Assembly: GCA_031423995.1 (NCBI GenBank)
Contig: JANPGO010000084.1
Location: 1-17,310 of the forward strand
Source of the DNA: STC-74 sp031423995
GTDB lineage: Bacteria; Patescibacteriota; Gracilibacteria; BD1-5; UBA2023
Length of the DNA stretch: 17,310 bases
Direction of reading: 5' to 3'
Shown: positions 1-6,158 of the stretch, piece after piece
Position numbering within the stretch: the first letter of the stretch is position 1
Layout: the number at the start of each line of letters is the position of its first letter
Translations under genes and position numbers: made by a program
The notes under the pieces: generated by a model
Told to the model about the DNA's origin: nothing
What the model saw: the letters and a program-made list of their open reading frames with translations, nothing else
Databases searched by the model: none

Positions 1-80
1 TTTTCTCTGATATTTCCATATGTGAGGGATAAAATAGTATATATTGTTCCTGTAATATACGAATAGCGGGAGAAATCAGA

Positions 81-112
81 AAAATCCCCTTTCAAAAATG
101 AAGGGGGATTTT
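81..112 (-). terminator. Bidirectional Rho-independent terminator after the peroxiredoxin gene
   Basis: A 13-bp stem (81-93 pairing with 100-112, one G-U pair, 6-nt loop) is followed on the minus strand by a short T run, so it can end the peroxiredoxin transcript. On the plus strand it is followed by TTTT, so it could also end a gene entering from the left edge. Two short open frames run in from base 1, ending at TAG 35-37 and TAG 64-66. I cannot tell which, if either, is coding. Confidence 0.75.
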
Positions 113-127
113 CGATACTGTGAAAAG

Positions 128-148
128 ATTCCGGCATAAAGCCGGAAT
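128..148. repeat. Short palindromic repeat (ATTCCGGC hairpin)
   Basis: ATTCCGGC, a 5-base loop, then GCCGGAAT form a perfect 8-bp hairpin 13 bases after the peroxiredoxin stop. Hairpins of this wording are a common dispersed intergenic repeat in bacteria (from memory). It may stabilise the mRNA 3' end ahead of the terminator. Confidence 0.5.
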
Positions 149-160
149 GACGTATTTAAA

Positions 161-778
161 TTACTGCAACTGTGCCTCCACTTCCCCTGCGATCTTGATC
201 GATGGCTTGAGCGTTTTCGCTCCTGCTGACCATTTTGCTGGACAAGCAGTTCCAGGATTGGCTTCCATGAACTGGAGGGCTTCGATCTTGCGAAGGAGCT
301 CAGCAGAGTTGCGGCCGAGAGGACCAGAGGTGACCTCGATCCCACGACAGACACCATGTGGATCGATGATGAAGGTTCCGCGACCTGCAATCCCCGTCTG
401 TTCATCGAGGATATTGTATGATGATGCGACTTGTGTATTGTGATCAGCGAGCATGAGGTATGGGAAGTTCTTCATGAGTCCTTCATGCTTCACCCATGCA
501 CGGTGAGAGAATACTGTATCAGTAGAAGCCGCGAGAATCGTGACTCCGAGTGCATCGAATTCTGACTTCACTTCTGCCATATCCTTCAACTCGGTAGGAC
601 AGACGAAGGTGAAATCCGCAGGATAGTAGAAGAGAACTGTCCACTTCCCGTGCATATCTTCGAGGGAGACATTAGTTGTATCATCCTTCACTGGATCATA
701 GGCAGGGAGATCGAAGGCTGGTGCAGGTGTATCGATCTTTACGGGTTCGAACATGTATTCATTTTCACAGCAAGACAT
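161..778 (-). CDS. 2-Cys peroxiredoxin (AhpC/TSA family)
   Basis: This is a cytoplasmic thiol peroxidase that reduces hydrogen peroxide and organic peroxides. The 205-residue product has the thioredoxin-fold peroxiredoxin layout. The peroxidatic cysteine is Cys60 in FTFVCPTE, the conserved Arg is Arg133 in GRGTFIID, and the resolving cysteine is Cys179 in GTACPAKW, as in typical 2-Cys enzymes of 190-200 residues. The start ATG (778) is preceded by TTTTTCTCCT, the pyrimidine-rich leader typical of this window. It has no in-frame TGA and ends in TAA. It is a single-gene unit with its own promoter and terminator. No dedicated reductase (AhpF) is present nearby. Fur-type boxes around the adjacent dps gene suggest a shared iron or peroxide response. 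Confidence 0.95.
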   Translation of the reverse strand: MSCCENEYMFEPVKIDTPAPAFDLPAYDPVKDDTTNVSLEDMHGKWTVLFYYPADFTFVCPTELKDMAEVKSEFDALGVTILAASTDTVFSHRAWVKHEGLMKNFPYLMLADHNTQVASSYNILDEQTGIAGRGTFIIDPHGVCRGIEVTSGPLGRNSAELLRKIEALQFMEANPGTACPAKWSAGAKTLKPSIKIAGEVEAQLQ

Positions 779-809
779 AGGAGAAAAAGTTATTAATTAA
801 TAATGATAG

Positions 810-838
810 ATTATAGATACCAGAACCTATTTTGTCAT
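810..838 (-). promoter_or_regulatory. Promoter of the peroxiredoxin gene
   Basis: On the minus strand ATGACA (838-833), a 17-base spacer and a perfect TATAAT (815-810) make a good sigma-70-type promoter about 30 bases before the start codon. The -35 hexamer lies exactly in the terminal inverted repeat of the adjacent element at 830-984, so that element appears to supply half of the promoter. Confidence 0.65.
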
Positions 839-984
839 GCCGAAAGACGAATTCATCCGAAGGATGAAGAGAAGTCACTCTGGGGTGTAGGCATCCCTTT
901 TCCTTTCGCTTATGAGAATTACTGAAACACATCTCTTAAGATTGTTTTGAAAGAGATTTCTCCGCTTCGCTCGAAATGACAAAA
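830..984. repeat. MITE-like inverted-repeat element
   Basis: A 155-base non-coding segment is bounded by perfect 9-base inverted repeats, TTTTGTCAT at 830-838 and ATGACAAAA at 976-984. It holds an internal 7-bp hairpin (TTCATCC/GGATGAA at 852-868) and the phrase TCCGCTTCGCTCGAAATGAC, which resembles a repeat family widespread in bacterial genomes (from memory). It carries no open frame, so any movement would need an enzyme supplied elsewhere. No target-site duplication is obvious. Confidence 0.55.
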
Positions 985-1036
985 CAGAAAAATAGACAGT
1001 GAGAGTATATCAACAATCTCATGAAAATCAAATCGA

Positions 1037-1055
1037 AATGAGAATAATTCTCATT
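1037..1055. promoter_or_regulatory. Fur-type operator
   Basis: AATGAGAATAATTCTCATT is a perfect 9-1-9 palindrome that matches the classic 19-bp Fur box layout (TGAGAATNATTCTCA core). It lies 6 bases past the dps stop codon and about 260 bases upstream of the peroxiredoxin start, with the inverted-repeat element between. It probably once controlled the peroxiredoxin gene; whether it still does is unclear. Confidence 0.7.
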
Positions 1056-1060
1056 AAATA

Positions 1061-1504
1061 TTACTTCTTCCCAAGCATCGCTCGGAGCATCCATATACGC
1101 TTATCGATTGCCTGCTTAGCACTGATGATAAAGTCTTGTGTGGTAGGATCAGCACCGGTCGCATCGATGAAGACGATCATCTCAGAGGAGATATGCGCGA
1201 GGTCATCACAGATTGATTTCTGCATCTCAACTGCCGACATTGGGAGCGAATATTCAACGAGTGTCGTCTCACTCAGGTAGTCAACAAGCTTCGACATCGG
1301 ATATTCTCAGAGAATCCTCACCTGCTCAGCGAAGATATCGACCTGATCTGCGAGTTCACTGTAGAGATCACCGAAGAACTCATGATTATCCTCGAACATA
1401 GGCCCGATGACATTCCAGTGACAAAATCGAGCATTCTGACTCGTGACAGTATAGGCTGCGAGAAGATGATTGAGTGATGAGATGGATGGGTTTTCTTTTT
1501 TCAT
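1061..1504 (-). CDS. dps: Dps-family ferritin (DNA-binding protein from starved cells)
   Basis: The product forms a dodecameric mini-ferritin that oxidises and stores iron and protects DNA from hydroxyl radicals. It has 147 residues. The ferroxidase ligands are visible with the correct spacing: His29 in CHWNV, His41 in NHEFF, and Asp56 and Glu60 in QVDIFAEQ. Codon 66 is TGA at the glycine of RILGEYP; read as a stop it would split the gene, read as Gly the frame is intact. I chose ATG 1504 rather than the in-frame GTG at 1531 because it carries the local leader type (CTCTCACAC before ATG). The gene ends in TAA. A perfect Fur-type palindrome upstream suggests repression by the Fur-family protein encoded at 4396. 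Confidence 0.92.
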
Positions 1505-1537
1505 GTGTGAGAGTTTAGGAAGTAGGATCACCAGTAT

Positions 1538-1569
1538 GTTCTTTCTCAGAAAATTTCCAAAGAAAGAAC
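1538..1569 (-). promoter_or_regulatory. Hairpin in the dps leader
   Basis: GTTCTTTCT (1538-1546) and AGAAAGAAC (1561-1569) form a perfect 9-bp stem in the predicted 5' untranslated leader of dps, about 35 bases before its start codon. It may affect mRNA stability or translation; no known riboswitch is recognised. Confidence 0.4.
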
Positions 1570-1575
1570 GAAGAC

Positions 1576-1603
1576 AGTATATTCTGTCTCACAGAAAAAT
1601 CAA
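1576..1603 (-). promoter_or_regulatory. Promoter of dps with an overlapping palindrome
   Basis: On the minus strand TTGATT (1603-1598), a 16-base spacer and TATACT (1581-1576) form a plausible promoter. The -10 lies inside an 18-bp interrupted palindrome, AGACAGTATATTCTGTCT (1572-1589), which could be a second operator distinct from the Fur box just upstream. Confidence 0.5.
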
Positions 1604-1608
1604 AACAT

Positions 1609-1627
1609 AATGAGAATTATTCTCATT
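1609..1627. promoter_or_regulatory. Fur-type operator upstream of dps
   Basis: AATGAGAATTATTCTCATT is a perfect 9-1-9 palindrome, extended by one further T/A pair on each side. It sits just upstream of the proposed dps -35 box and overlaps an alternative -10 (TATAAT, 1630-1625). Iron- or peroxide-dependent control of dps by a Fur/PerR protein is well established in other bacteria. Confidence 0.8.
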
Positions 1628-1639
1628 ATAAATATTGCT

Positions 1640-1783
1640 TATAATCAATAAACCAGTCACAAACTAAAAGAAAATTAACATTATGAGTTTCACGAATGCG
1701 ATAGACTTCCATACAGAAAAATCAGAAACCAAAGTGGAGCGTAGCAGAGCTACGGTGTATGTAGAATTATTAATTATAAGCTC
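1640..1783. other. Gene-free spacer between dps and the C39 peptidase gene
   Basis: No credible reading frame is seen on either strand. The only structure noted is a 6-bp hairpin CGTAGC-AGA-GCTACG at 1740-1754. The stretch is AT-rich and separates the divergently transcribed dps and peptidase genes. Confidence 0.5.
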
Positions 1784-1811
1784 TTGACTTCTCTCTCTCT
1801 CTCAATATCCT
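1784..1811 (+). promoter_or_regulatory. Promoter of the C39-like peptidase gene
   Basis: TTGACT (1784-1789), a 16-base CT-repeat-rich spacer and TATCCT (1806-1811) resemble a sigma-70 promoter. Downstream, CAGGGGATATCCCCTG (1845-1860) is a perfect 16-bp palindrome in the leader, a possible operator. Confidence 0.5.
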
Positions 1812-1889
1812 TGAGGTGCTTCTCGGAAATACTTTCGAGTGAGTCAGGGGATATCCCCTGTTTCATACCAATCTTTTGGAGCGTGTCAA

Positions 1890-2606
1890 ATGAACACCCG
1901 AATCAAAACTGTGGTTGCGGCAGTCCTCACAGCACTGTCCTTCGCTTCGCTTGCGGAGACCAGTCCCGATGGACGTGAGTATTTCGTGACCAACCTCGAT
2001 GCGAACTTGAGGGCAGTTCAGGGATCGCTCACACAGTCCGCGACGGGTTTCAACAACTCGTGCGGACCCACCTCGTTGCTCTTCGTGAGCAATCACTATG
2101 TTCGCAATAGTACGGGGAAAAACTCCCCGAACATGGCAACTGTGAGCGCTTCTCAGACAACATTAAGGAGCGTCTATAGCTACCTTGGTCTTACGTCGAA
2201 TTCGATCACTGACCTGGATCAAATCAAAGCTGTAGCCCGTGGGAAATTCGGATGGGCAAATGTCGCCCGAATGAACGGTTCTGCAACTGTGGGACAGAAC
2301 ATGGATAACTTCATGAGCTATCTCATACGCGATACGCCATCGCTAGCAGTCATCCGCAAGGGGTACGGGGGAAATCCCATCCCCGGATATGACCACATAG
2401 TCGTCCTCACTGCCTACAAAAAGCAGACAGATGAAGGTGGTCGTGCCTGGAACGACAAGAAAAATACCCGCAATCTCGATACGATTTCCTACTACGAGCC
2501 TTTCTACGGTCGTACTGGGACGATCCTACGTCGGGATGTGACGAGTGGCGGGAGTGCAGGTGCCTTCAATATGGCAAACTTTGCTTTCCTTGCACTCGGT
2601 CGATGA
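1890..2606 (+). CDS. Secreted C39-like cysteine peptidase, probably standard-code
   Basis: The product is a predicted exported papain-fold peptidase of 238 residues. It has a Sec signal peptide (basic MNTRIK, a hydrophobic core, then SFASLAE), a catalytic Cys58 in NNSCGPTS, a catalytic His169 in GYDHIVVL, and an acidic residue in YYEPFYG. This order fits the C39 peptidase family; the substrate is unknown. The start at 1890 is chosen because GGAG lies 8 bases upstream (1878-1881), a Shine-Dalgarno that native genes here lack. All 22 glycines use GGN and none uses TGA, while the next three genes on this strand side use TGA for half or more. The frame ends in TGA followed at once by a GC-rich terminator. 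Read in code 25 it would add 20 residues to TAA 2667-2669, running through the hairpin and into the next gene. Best read as a recent acquisition from a standard-code bacterium. Confidence 0.78.
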   Translation: MNTRIKTVVAAVLTALSFASLAETSPDGREYFVTNLDANLRAVQGSLTQSATGFNNSCGPTSLLFVSNHYVRNSTGKNSPNMATVSASQTTLRSVYSYLGLTSNSITDLDQIKAVARGKFGWANVARMNGSATVGQNMDNFMSYLIRDTPSLAVIRKGYGGNPIPGYDHIVVLTAYKKQTDEGGRAWNDKKNTRNLDTISYYEPFYGRTGTILRRDVTSGGSAGAFNMANFAFLALGR

Positions 2607-2612
2607 ACCTTC

Positions 2613-2637
2613 GGAGGGGCTTCGACCCCTCCATGTT
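2613..2637 (+). terminator. Terminator of the C39-like peptidase gene
   Basis: GGAGGGG, a CTTCGA loop and CCCCTCC form a strong 7-bp GC stem seven bases after the TGA, followed by ATGTTTT. Its position supports TGA 2604-2606 as the functional stop in the donor genome. Confidence 0.7.
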
Positions 2638-2658
2638 TTAGAAACTTATTCCAACTGT

Positions 2659-3558
2659 ATGCACTCTAAACTCATAATGTATTGTATCAGTATTGCCATA
2701 GGAGTCATTGTGTGACTTGAGACTTTTATCGTATATTTGCATCTACAAAAAACTGAATATAAACAAGCATATTCATCAGAATGAGAACAAATCCTCGTAG
2801 ACCCCACTGCTCCACCATCAACCGAATACGATCAAGATATCGCCTCCCAACAGTGGATGCGAGAGAGCCCATATGCAATAGAATCGAATACATCCAGAAA
2901 TGCCACAGAAGTAACAGTGAATTTTCCTCTCTTTCTGGGCCTCAAGGAAGAAGAAAAAAAGAAGTTTTATGATGCAATAAGTCGTATTTGAGATTTCTAT
3001 TTCAAGATAAATATTTGAGAGAGTCAAACACTCGATATCTCACGAATGCAATCATTTTTTTGGAATCTCTGAACATATTCTCAGGAGGAGAAGAGAAGTC
3101 TTCTTGGCATTGATATATTCTTCTATAAATATCCTCAAAATTATTATGATTTCTTTCAGAGCATGCATTGGTGAGAGAAAAAAGATATTGATATACAACT
3201 CTGGCTCAATGGTCCGTATCCATATGGATTTCATACTGATGACTTTATCCATCAGGCAAAGATCATGATAGAACGAAATAATGCATGAGTTCCTCTCAAG
3301 TCATTTCGACTCTACTTCAACGGAGGACAGGGTATCTCTACGACACTCTTACAACAGTGAGAGAAGGATCTCCAGATATTCCCTGCAAAATCAGTCTGGA
3401 CATCGAATGTTACGATCTCCATGGATCCAACATGATACGGGAAAGATACGGGAAGAAGGAAAATAATGGAATTTTTCAAAAAGAGTACTCCTGAAAAACT
3501 AGAGATGGACGGATTCTGACTCAAGGAAAATGGATGAGTGGTTCTTTATTGATTCTAA
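2659..3558 (+). CDS. Unrecognised membrane-anchored protein, UGA-rich
   Basis: I do not recognise this 299-residue protein. The frame is open only if TGA is glycine: 12 of about 24 glycines are TGA. After a short basic start there is one hydrophobic segment (about residues 5-28, with LIMYCISIAIGVIVGLETFI), then a polar linker with DPTAPPSTEYDQ, then a soluble domain rich in aromatic residues (FFYKYPQNYYDFF, LNGPYPYGFHTDDF). The topology suggests an N-terminal anchor with an extracytoplasmic domain. ATG 2659 includes the whole hydrophobic segment; ATG 2677 is an alternative. Its stop is one base before the next gene's start, so the two are very likely co-transcribed. No sequence similarity to a known family is visible by eye. 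Confidence 0.72.
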
Positions 3559-3559
3559 T

Positions 3560-4324
3560 ATGCGACTCTGAACAATAATCACTAGAACCATCTGAGCATG
3601 AGTCATAGCGGGATGAGCATGCCTCACTCTGTATGAAGAACAAAAACATGAATGAGCCAAAGTGCTTACTGAAAGTGCTTCCCTCAGAACTCAGAGTATT
3701 ATTGCTCGATCATGAGACACAGAAATTTCTGAAGCTCCAGGAAATTGAAAGGCTACGATACAGTATGAAAATCCGAGAGACCTCCTATCCGAGCTCCTCG
3801 AAAAAAATCTAATTCTCAAGCAAAGGATACAGGGCACGACTTGGTATCGGGATTTTGTTCTCTGAAGAATTCCGAGAGAGGTAGCGGAAACATATTTTAG
3901 AGATGCCTCCTTCATTGAGCAAGTCCTATCCACGAATCCATGAATGCTCGAGAAGATACAGTATGAACCCTGGTGGCAGAAGTATATTCGGTGAGATATG
4001 AGTCCACCCGATATGCTTTCATGAAATATCCAAGCATTCTTGGATATCCAAAAGATCCAAAAAGAACATCCAGACCTCTATGAAAAAGCTCAACAAAATC
4101 CTACTTGGAGCCAAGGAATCCAACAAGGAGAAGATCATGTTGTTGTTGGACAACGAGATTTTCTCATATCTCTGCAACTACGATTACAGTACCTTTCTCA
4201 AAATCCTGGAATAGAGGAACGCGTGAAAGAAAAAGGATTTACTCGAAATAATCTCTTCACTGATGATTGGTCAAAATGAGAATGAATTTATGGTTTCCTT
4301 AATTCTTTGCAGGACTGAGAATAA
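3560..4324 (+). CDS. Unrecognised membrane-anchored protein, UGA-rich
   Basis: A 254-residue protein I do not recognise. It needs UGA=Gly (14 of about 23 glycines are TGA). The N terminus is a glycine/alanine-rich hydrophobic segment (about residues 4-24, TIGAGVIAGGACLTLY), followed by a largely helical, charged domain with repeated aromatic and Pro motifs (EPWWQKYIRGD, NPTWSQGIQQGED). No cysteine pairs or catalytic motif are apparent. It starts one base after the preceding anchored protein and shares its codon habits, so the pair probably works together at the cell surface. It ends in TAA just before the Fur-family promoter. Confidence 0.72.
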
Positions 4325-4346
4325 ACTATTGAATAGAAGGGAAATA

Positions 4347-4374
4347 TTGATTTTCTGAGATTTTTTCTCATAAT
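4347..4374 (+). promoter_or_regulatory. Promoter of the Fur-family gene with internal Fur-type box
   Basis: TTGATT (4347-4352), 16 bases and CATAAT (4369-4374) form a promoter. Inside the spacer and touching the -10 is TGAGATTTTTTCTCA (4356-4370), which matches 12 of the 14 defined positions of the TGAGAATNATTCTCA palindromes found near dps. A repressor bound here would block RNA polymerase, which indicates autoregulation. Confidence 0.6.
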
Positions 4375-4395
4375 GCACGCATACTTTTCGTCTCC

Positions 4396-4740
4396 ATGCG
4401 CAAACACCAATACCGAGAAATCATCTGTGATACCTGTGAGTGTCGCCACCTCTCGGCGGATGATATCTACGAGAAGGTGCGAGTTCAAGAGCCCAAGATC
4501 GGACGAGCCACCGTCTATCGCAATATCGAAGCAATGGCAGAAGAAGGTATGCTCAGACGTTTCCCAGGAATCAACGGGAAAACCTACTATGAGTGCAATG
4601 ATACGACGCATGCACACCTCGTCGATGAGAAAACAGGAATATTCTGTGACTTTTCGATGGAGAATCTCACGATCAAGAATATTCCAGCGGGATACGAAGT
4701 CTCGGAAATCCGTATCCAGATACGACAGTGTACCATTTAG
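4396..4740 (+). CDS. Fur/PerR-family transcriptional regulator
   Basis: The product is a metal- or peroxide-responsive winged-helix repressor of 114 residues. The DNA-binding domain is clear: HLSADDIYEKV (18-28), then the recognition-helix region IGRATVYRNIEAM (35-47) and the wing RRFPGINGKTYYE. The C-terminal dimerisation domain is present but the usual structural zinc cysteines are absent: where most Fur proteins have CxxCG this one has DEKTG (77-81), and no C-terminal CxxC exists. Possible metal ligands remain in THAHLVDE. The N terminus is shorter than usual. The start ATG is preceded by TCTCC. Three Fur-type palindromes in the window are its likely targets, including one in its own promoter. 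It has no in-frame TGA and ends in TAG. Confidence 0.88.
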   Translation: MRKHQYREIICDTCECRHLSADDIYEKVRVQEPKIGRATVYRNIEAMAEEGMLRRFPGINGKTYYECNDTTHAHLVDEKTGIFCDFSMENLTIKNIPAGYEVSEIRIQIRQCTI

Positions 4741-4758
4741 CTCTTCTCTCTGCTCCCT

Positions 4759-5526
4759 ATGTCTAGTGTGAATCAAGTAAAAAAAACTCCTCAGAAACAT
4801 CCCATTCTCGAGATTACTCATCTCACGAAAAAAGTGGGAAAATCACTCCTCCTCGAAGATATCAATCTCACGATCGAAAAGGGAGAAGTCTTTGGATTTC
4901 TCGGTCCAAACGGGGCTGGAAAGACGACAACTATGAAATGTATTCTCGGTATCATGAAGCCAACGAGCGGGGGTGTGAGTATTTTTGATTCGACCATCGA
5001 TGATATCGCCATCCGCAAGCGAATCGGATTCATGCCAGAGAATACCTACCTCTACAAGTACCTCACGGGAGATGAATTTCTCGACTTCAATGGTGCATTC
5101 TACGGACTCCATGGCGAAGATCTCGCAAAGCGAAAGGAAATGATTCTCGAAAAAGTTGGACTCACGCATGCTCGAGATAAGCGTCTCAATGCCTACTCGA
5201 AAGGAATGCTTCAGCGCATCGGGCTCGCCCAGGCAATACTCCATGATCCTGAACTTATATTTCTCGATGAACCAATGAGTGGACTCGATCCAATCGGACG
5301 GAAGATGGTGAAGGATCTCATGCTGGAACTGAAGAAAGAAGGCAAAACCCTCTTCTTCAATACACATATTCTCTCCGATGTTGAGGCGATCTGTGATACG
5401 TTCGCGATCATCTCTCTCGGGAAAATCATCGCCAATATGCGTGTCGATGAACTCCGAGAACCCCTCGAAGACTACTTCATGAGTCAGATCGATGAGACAG
5501 CGCTTCATATTTCGAAACTCCAATAA
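4759..5526 (+). CDS. ABC transporter ATP-binding protein
   Basis: A 255-residue nucleotide-binding subunit of an ABC transporter. Walker A is GPNGAGKTT (49-57), the signature is YSKGMLQR (146-153), Walker B is LIFLDEP (166-172) and the H-loop is His203 in NTHIL. The sequence is closest in style to the CcmA/NatA type of exporter ATPases, where the Q-loop position reads PE rather than Q. No membrane subunit is encoded nearby, so its partner and substrate are unknown. It starts 18 bases after the Fur-family gene with the leader TGCTCCCT and is probably in the same transcript. It has no in-frame TGA. Confidence 0.92.
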   Translation: MSSVNQVKKTPQKHPILEITHLTKKVGKSLLLEDINLTIEKGEVFGFLGPNGAGKTTTMKCILGIMKPTSGGVSIFDSTIDDIAIRKRIGFMPENTYLYKYLTGDEFLDFNGAFYGLHGEDLAKRKEMILEKVGLTHARDKRLNAYSKGMLQRIGLAQAILHDPELIFLDEPMSGLDPIGRKMVKDLMLELKKEGKTLFFNTHILSDVEAICDTFAIISLGKIIANMRVDELREPLEDYFMSQIDETALHISKLQ

Positions 5527-5537
5527 CTATCATACCT

Positions 5538-6158
5538 GTGCTCTTCGATATACATACCCATATCGGTCTCGATCTCGATGAAACTCTAGCAGACAGTGTT
5601 ACAGATGGACTCGAGAAACTCCATGCACTTGGGAAAATGCACTGTATCGAGCGCGTCGATCAGATCAGATCATTTGATTGGTCAGGATTTCCTGATGCAG
5701 ATATGACGGGTGAAGAGCTTCTCGAATTCTGGAAAGGACATAGTCTCGAGCATGTCACCCCCTACAAGAGTGCAATCGATGGTGTCTATCAACTCTCATC
5801 GCTCGGGAAGACGCTCTCGATCGTGACTGCACGCAATGAACATGATCATCGCGGAGATACAGAGCGATGGATCGGAAAATACTTCCCTGAGATTCATCCA
5901 ACTCGGATCCATTTTGCGAATCACCTCTCGAAATATAATCATACCAAATCAAAGCTCTGTAAATCCTATGGGATTACACTCATGATCGATGATGGTCTTC
6001 ATAATGCGGTCGATCTCGCAGAAAATGGAATCGACTGCATCCTCATCGACCGACCATGGAATCAGACTGATGTGCCTCATCCACGAATTCATCGCATGAA
6101 AGATTGGGAAGAAATTATCGCCACACTCAACTCATGAGCCAAGAATCTCAAACTCTAA
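5538..6158 (+). CDS. HAD-superfamily hydrolase, 5'-nucleotidase-like
   Basis: A predicted phosphatase of the haloacid dehalogenase superfamily, about 206 residues. Motif I is DLDET with nucleophile Asp12 and acid Asp14, motif II is SIVTARN (Thr97), and motif III is the acidic pair in MIDDGLHNA (Asp151, Asp152). The overall pattern resembles the deoxyribonucleotidase/YqfW-like group, but the substrate cannot be stated. The best start is GTG 5538, twelve bases after the ABC gene stop. Its TGA at 6135-6137 overlaps the mnmA ATG as ATGA. In code 25 that TGA is glycine, so the protein runs on for GAKNLKL to TAA 6156-6158, overlapping mnmA by 25 bases. Confidence 0.8.

Noticed and set aside
1..66. 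C-terminal end of a plus-strand gene entering from the left
   Set aside because: Two frames are open to different stops and neither short peptide can be recognised.
1839..1889. Longer N terminus of the C39-like peptidase from ATG 1839
   Set aside because: The extra 17 residues precede a complete signal peptide, and the Shine-Dalgarno sequence is placed for ATG 1890.
4843..5523. Minus-strand open frame of 226 codons
   Set aside because: It is antisense to the ABC ATPase, which carries all ABC motifs.
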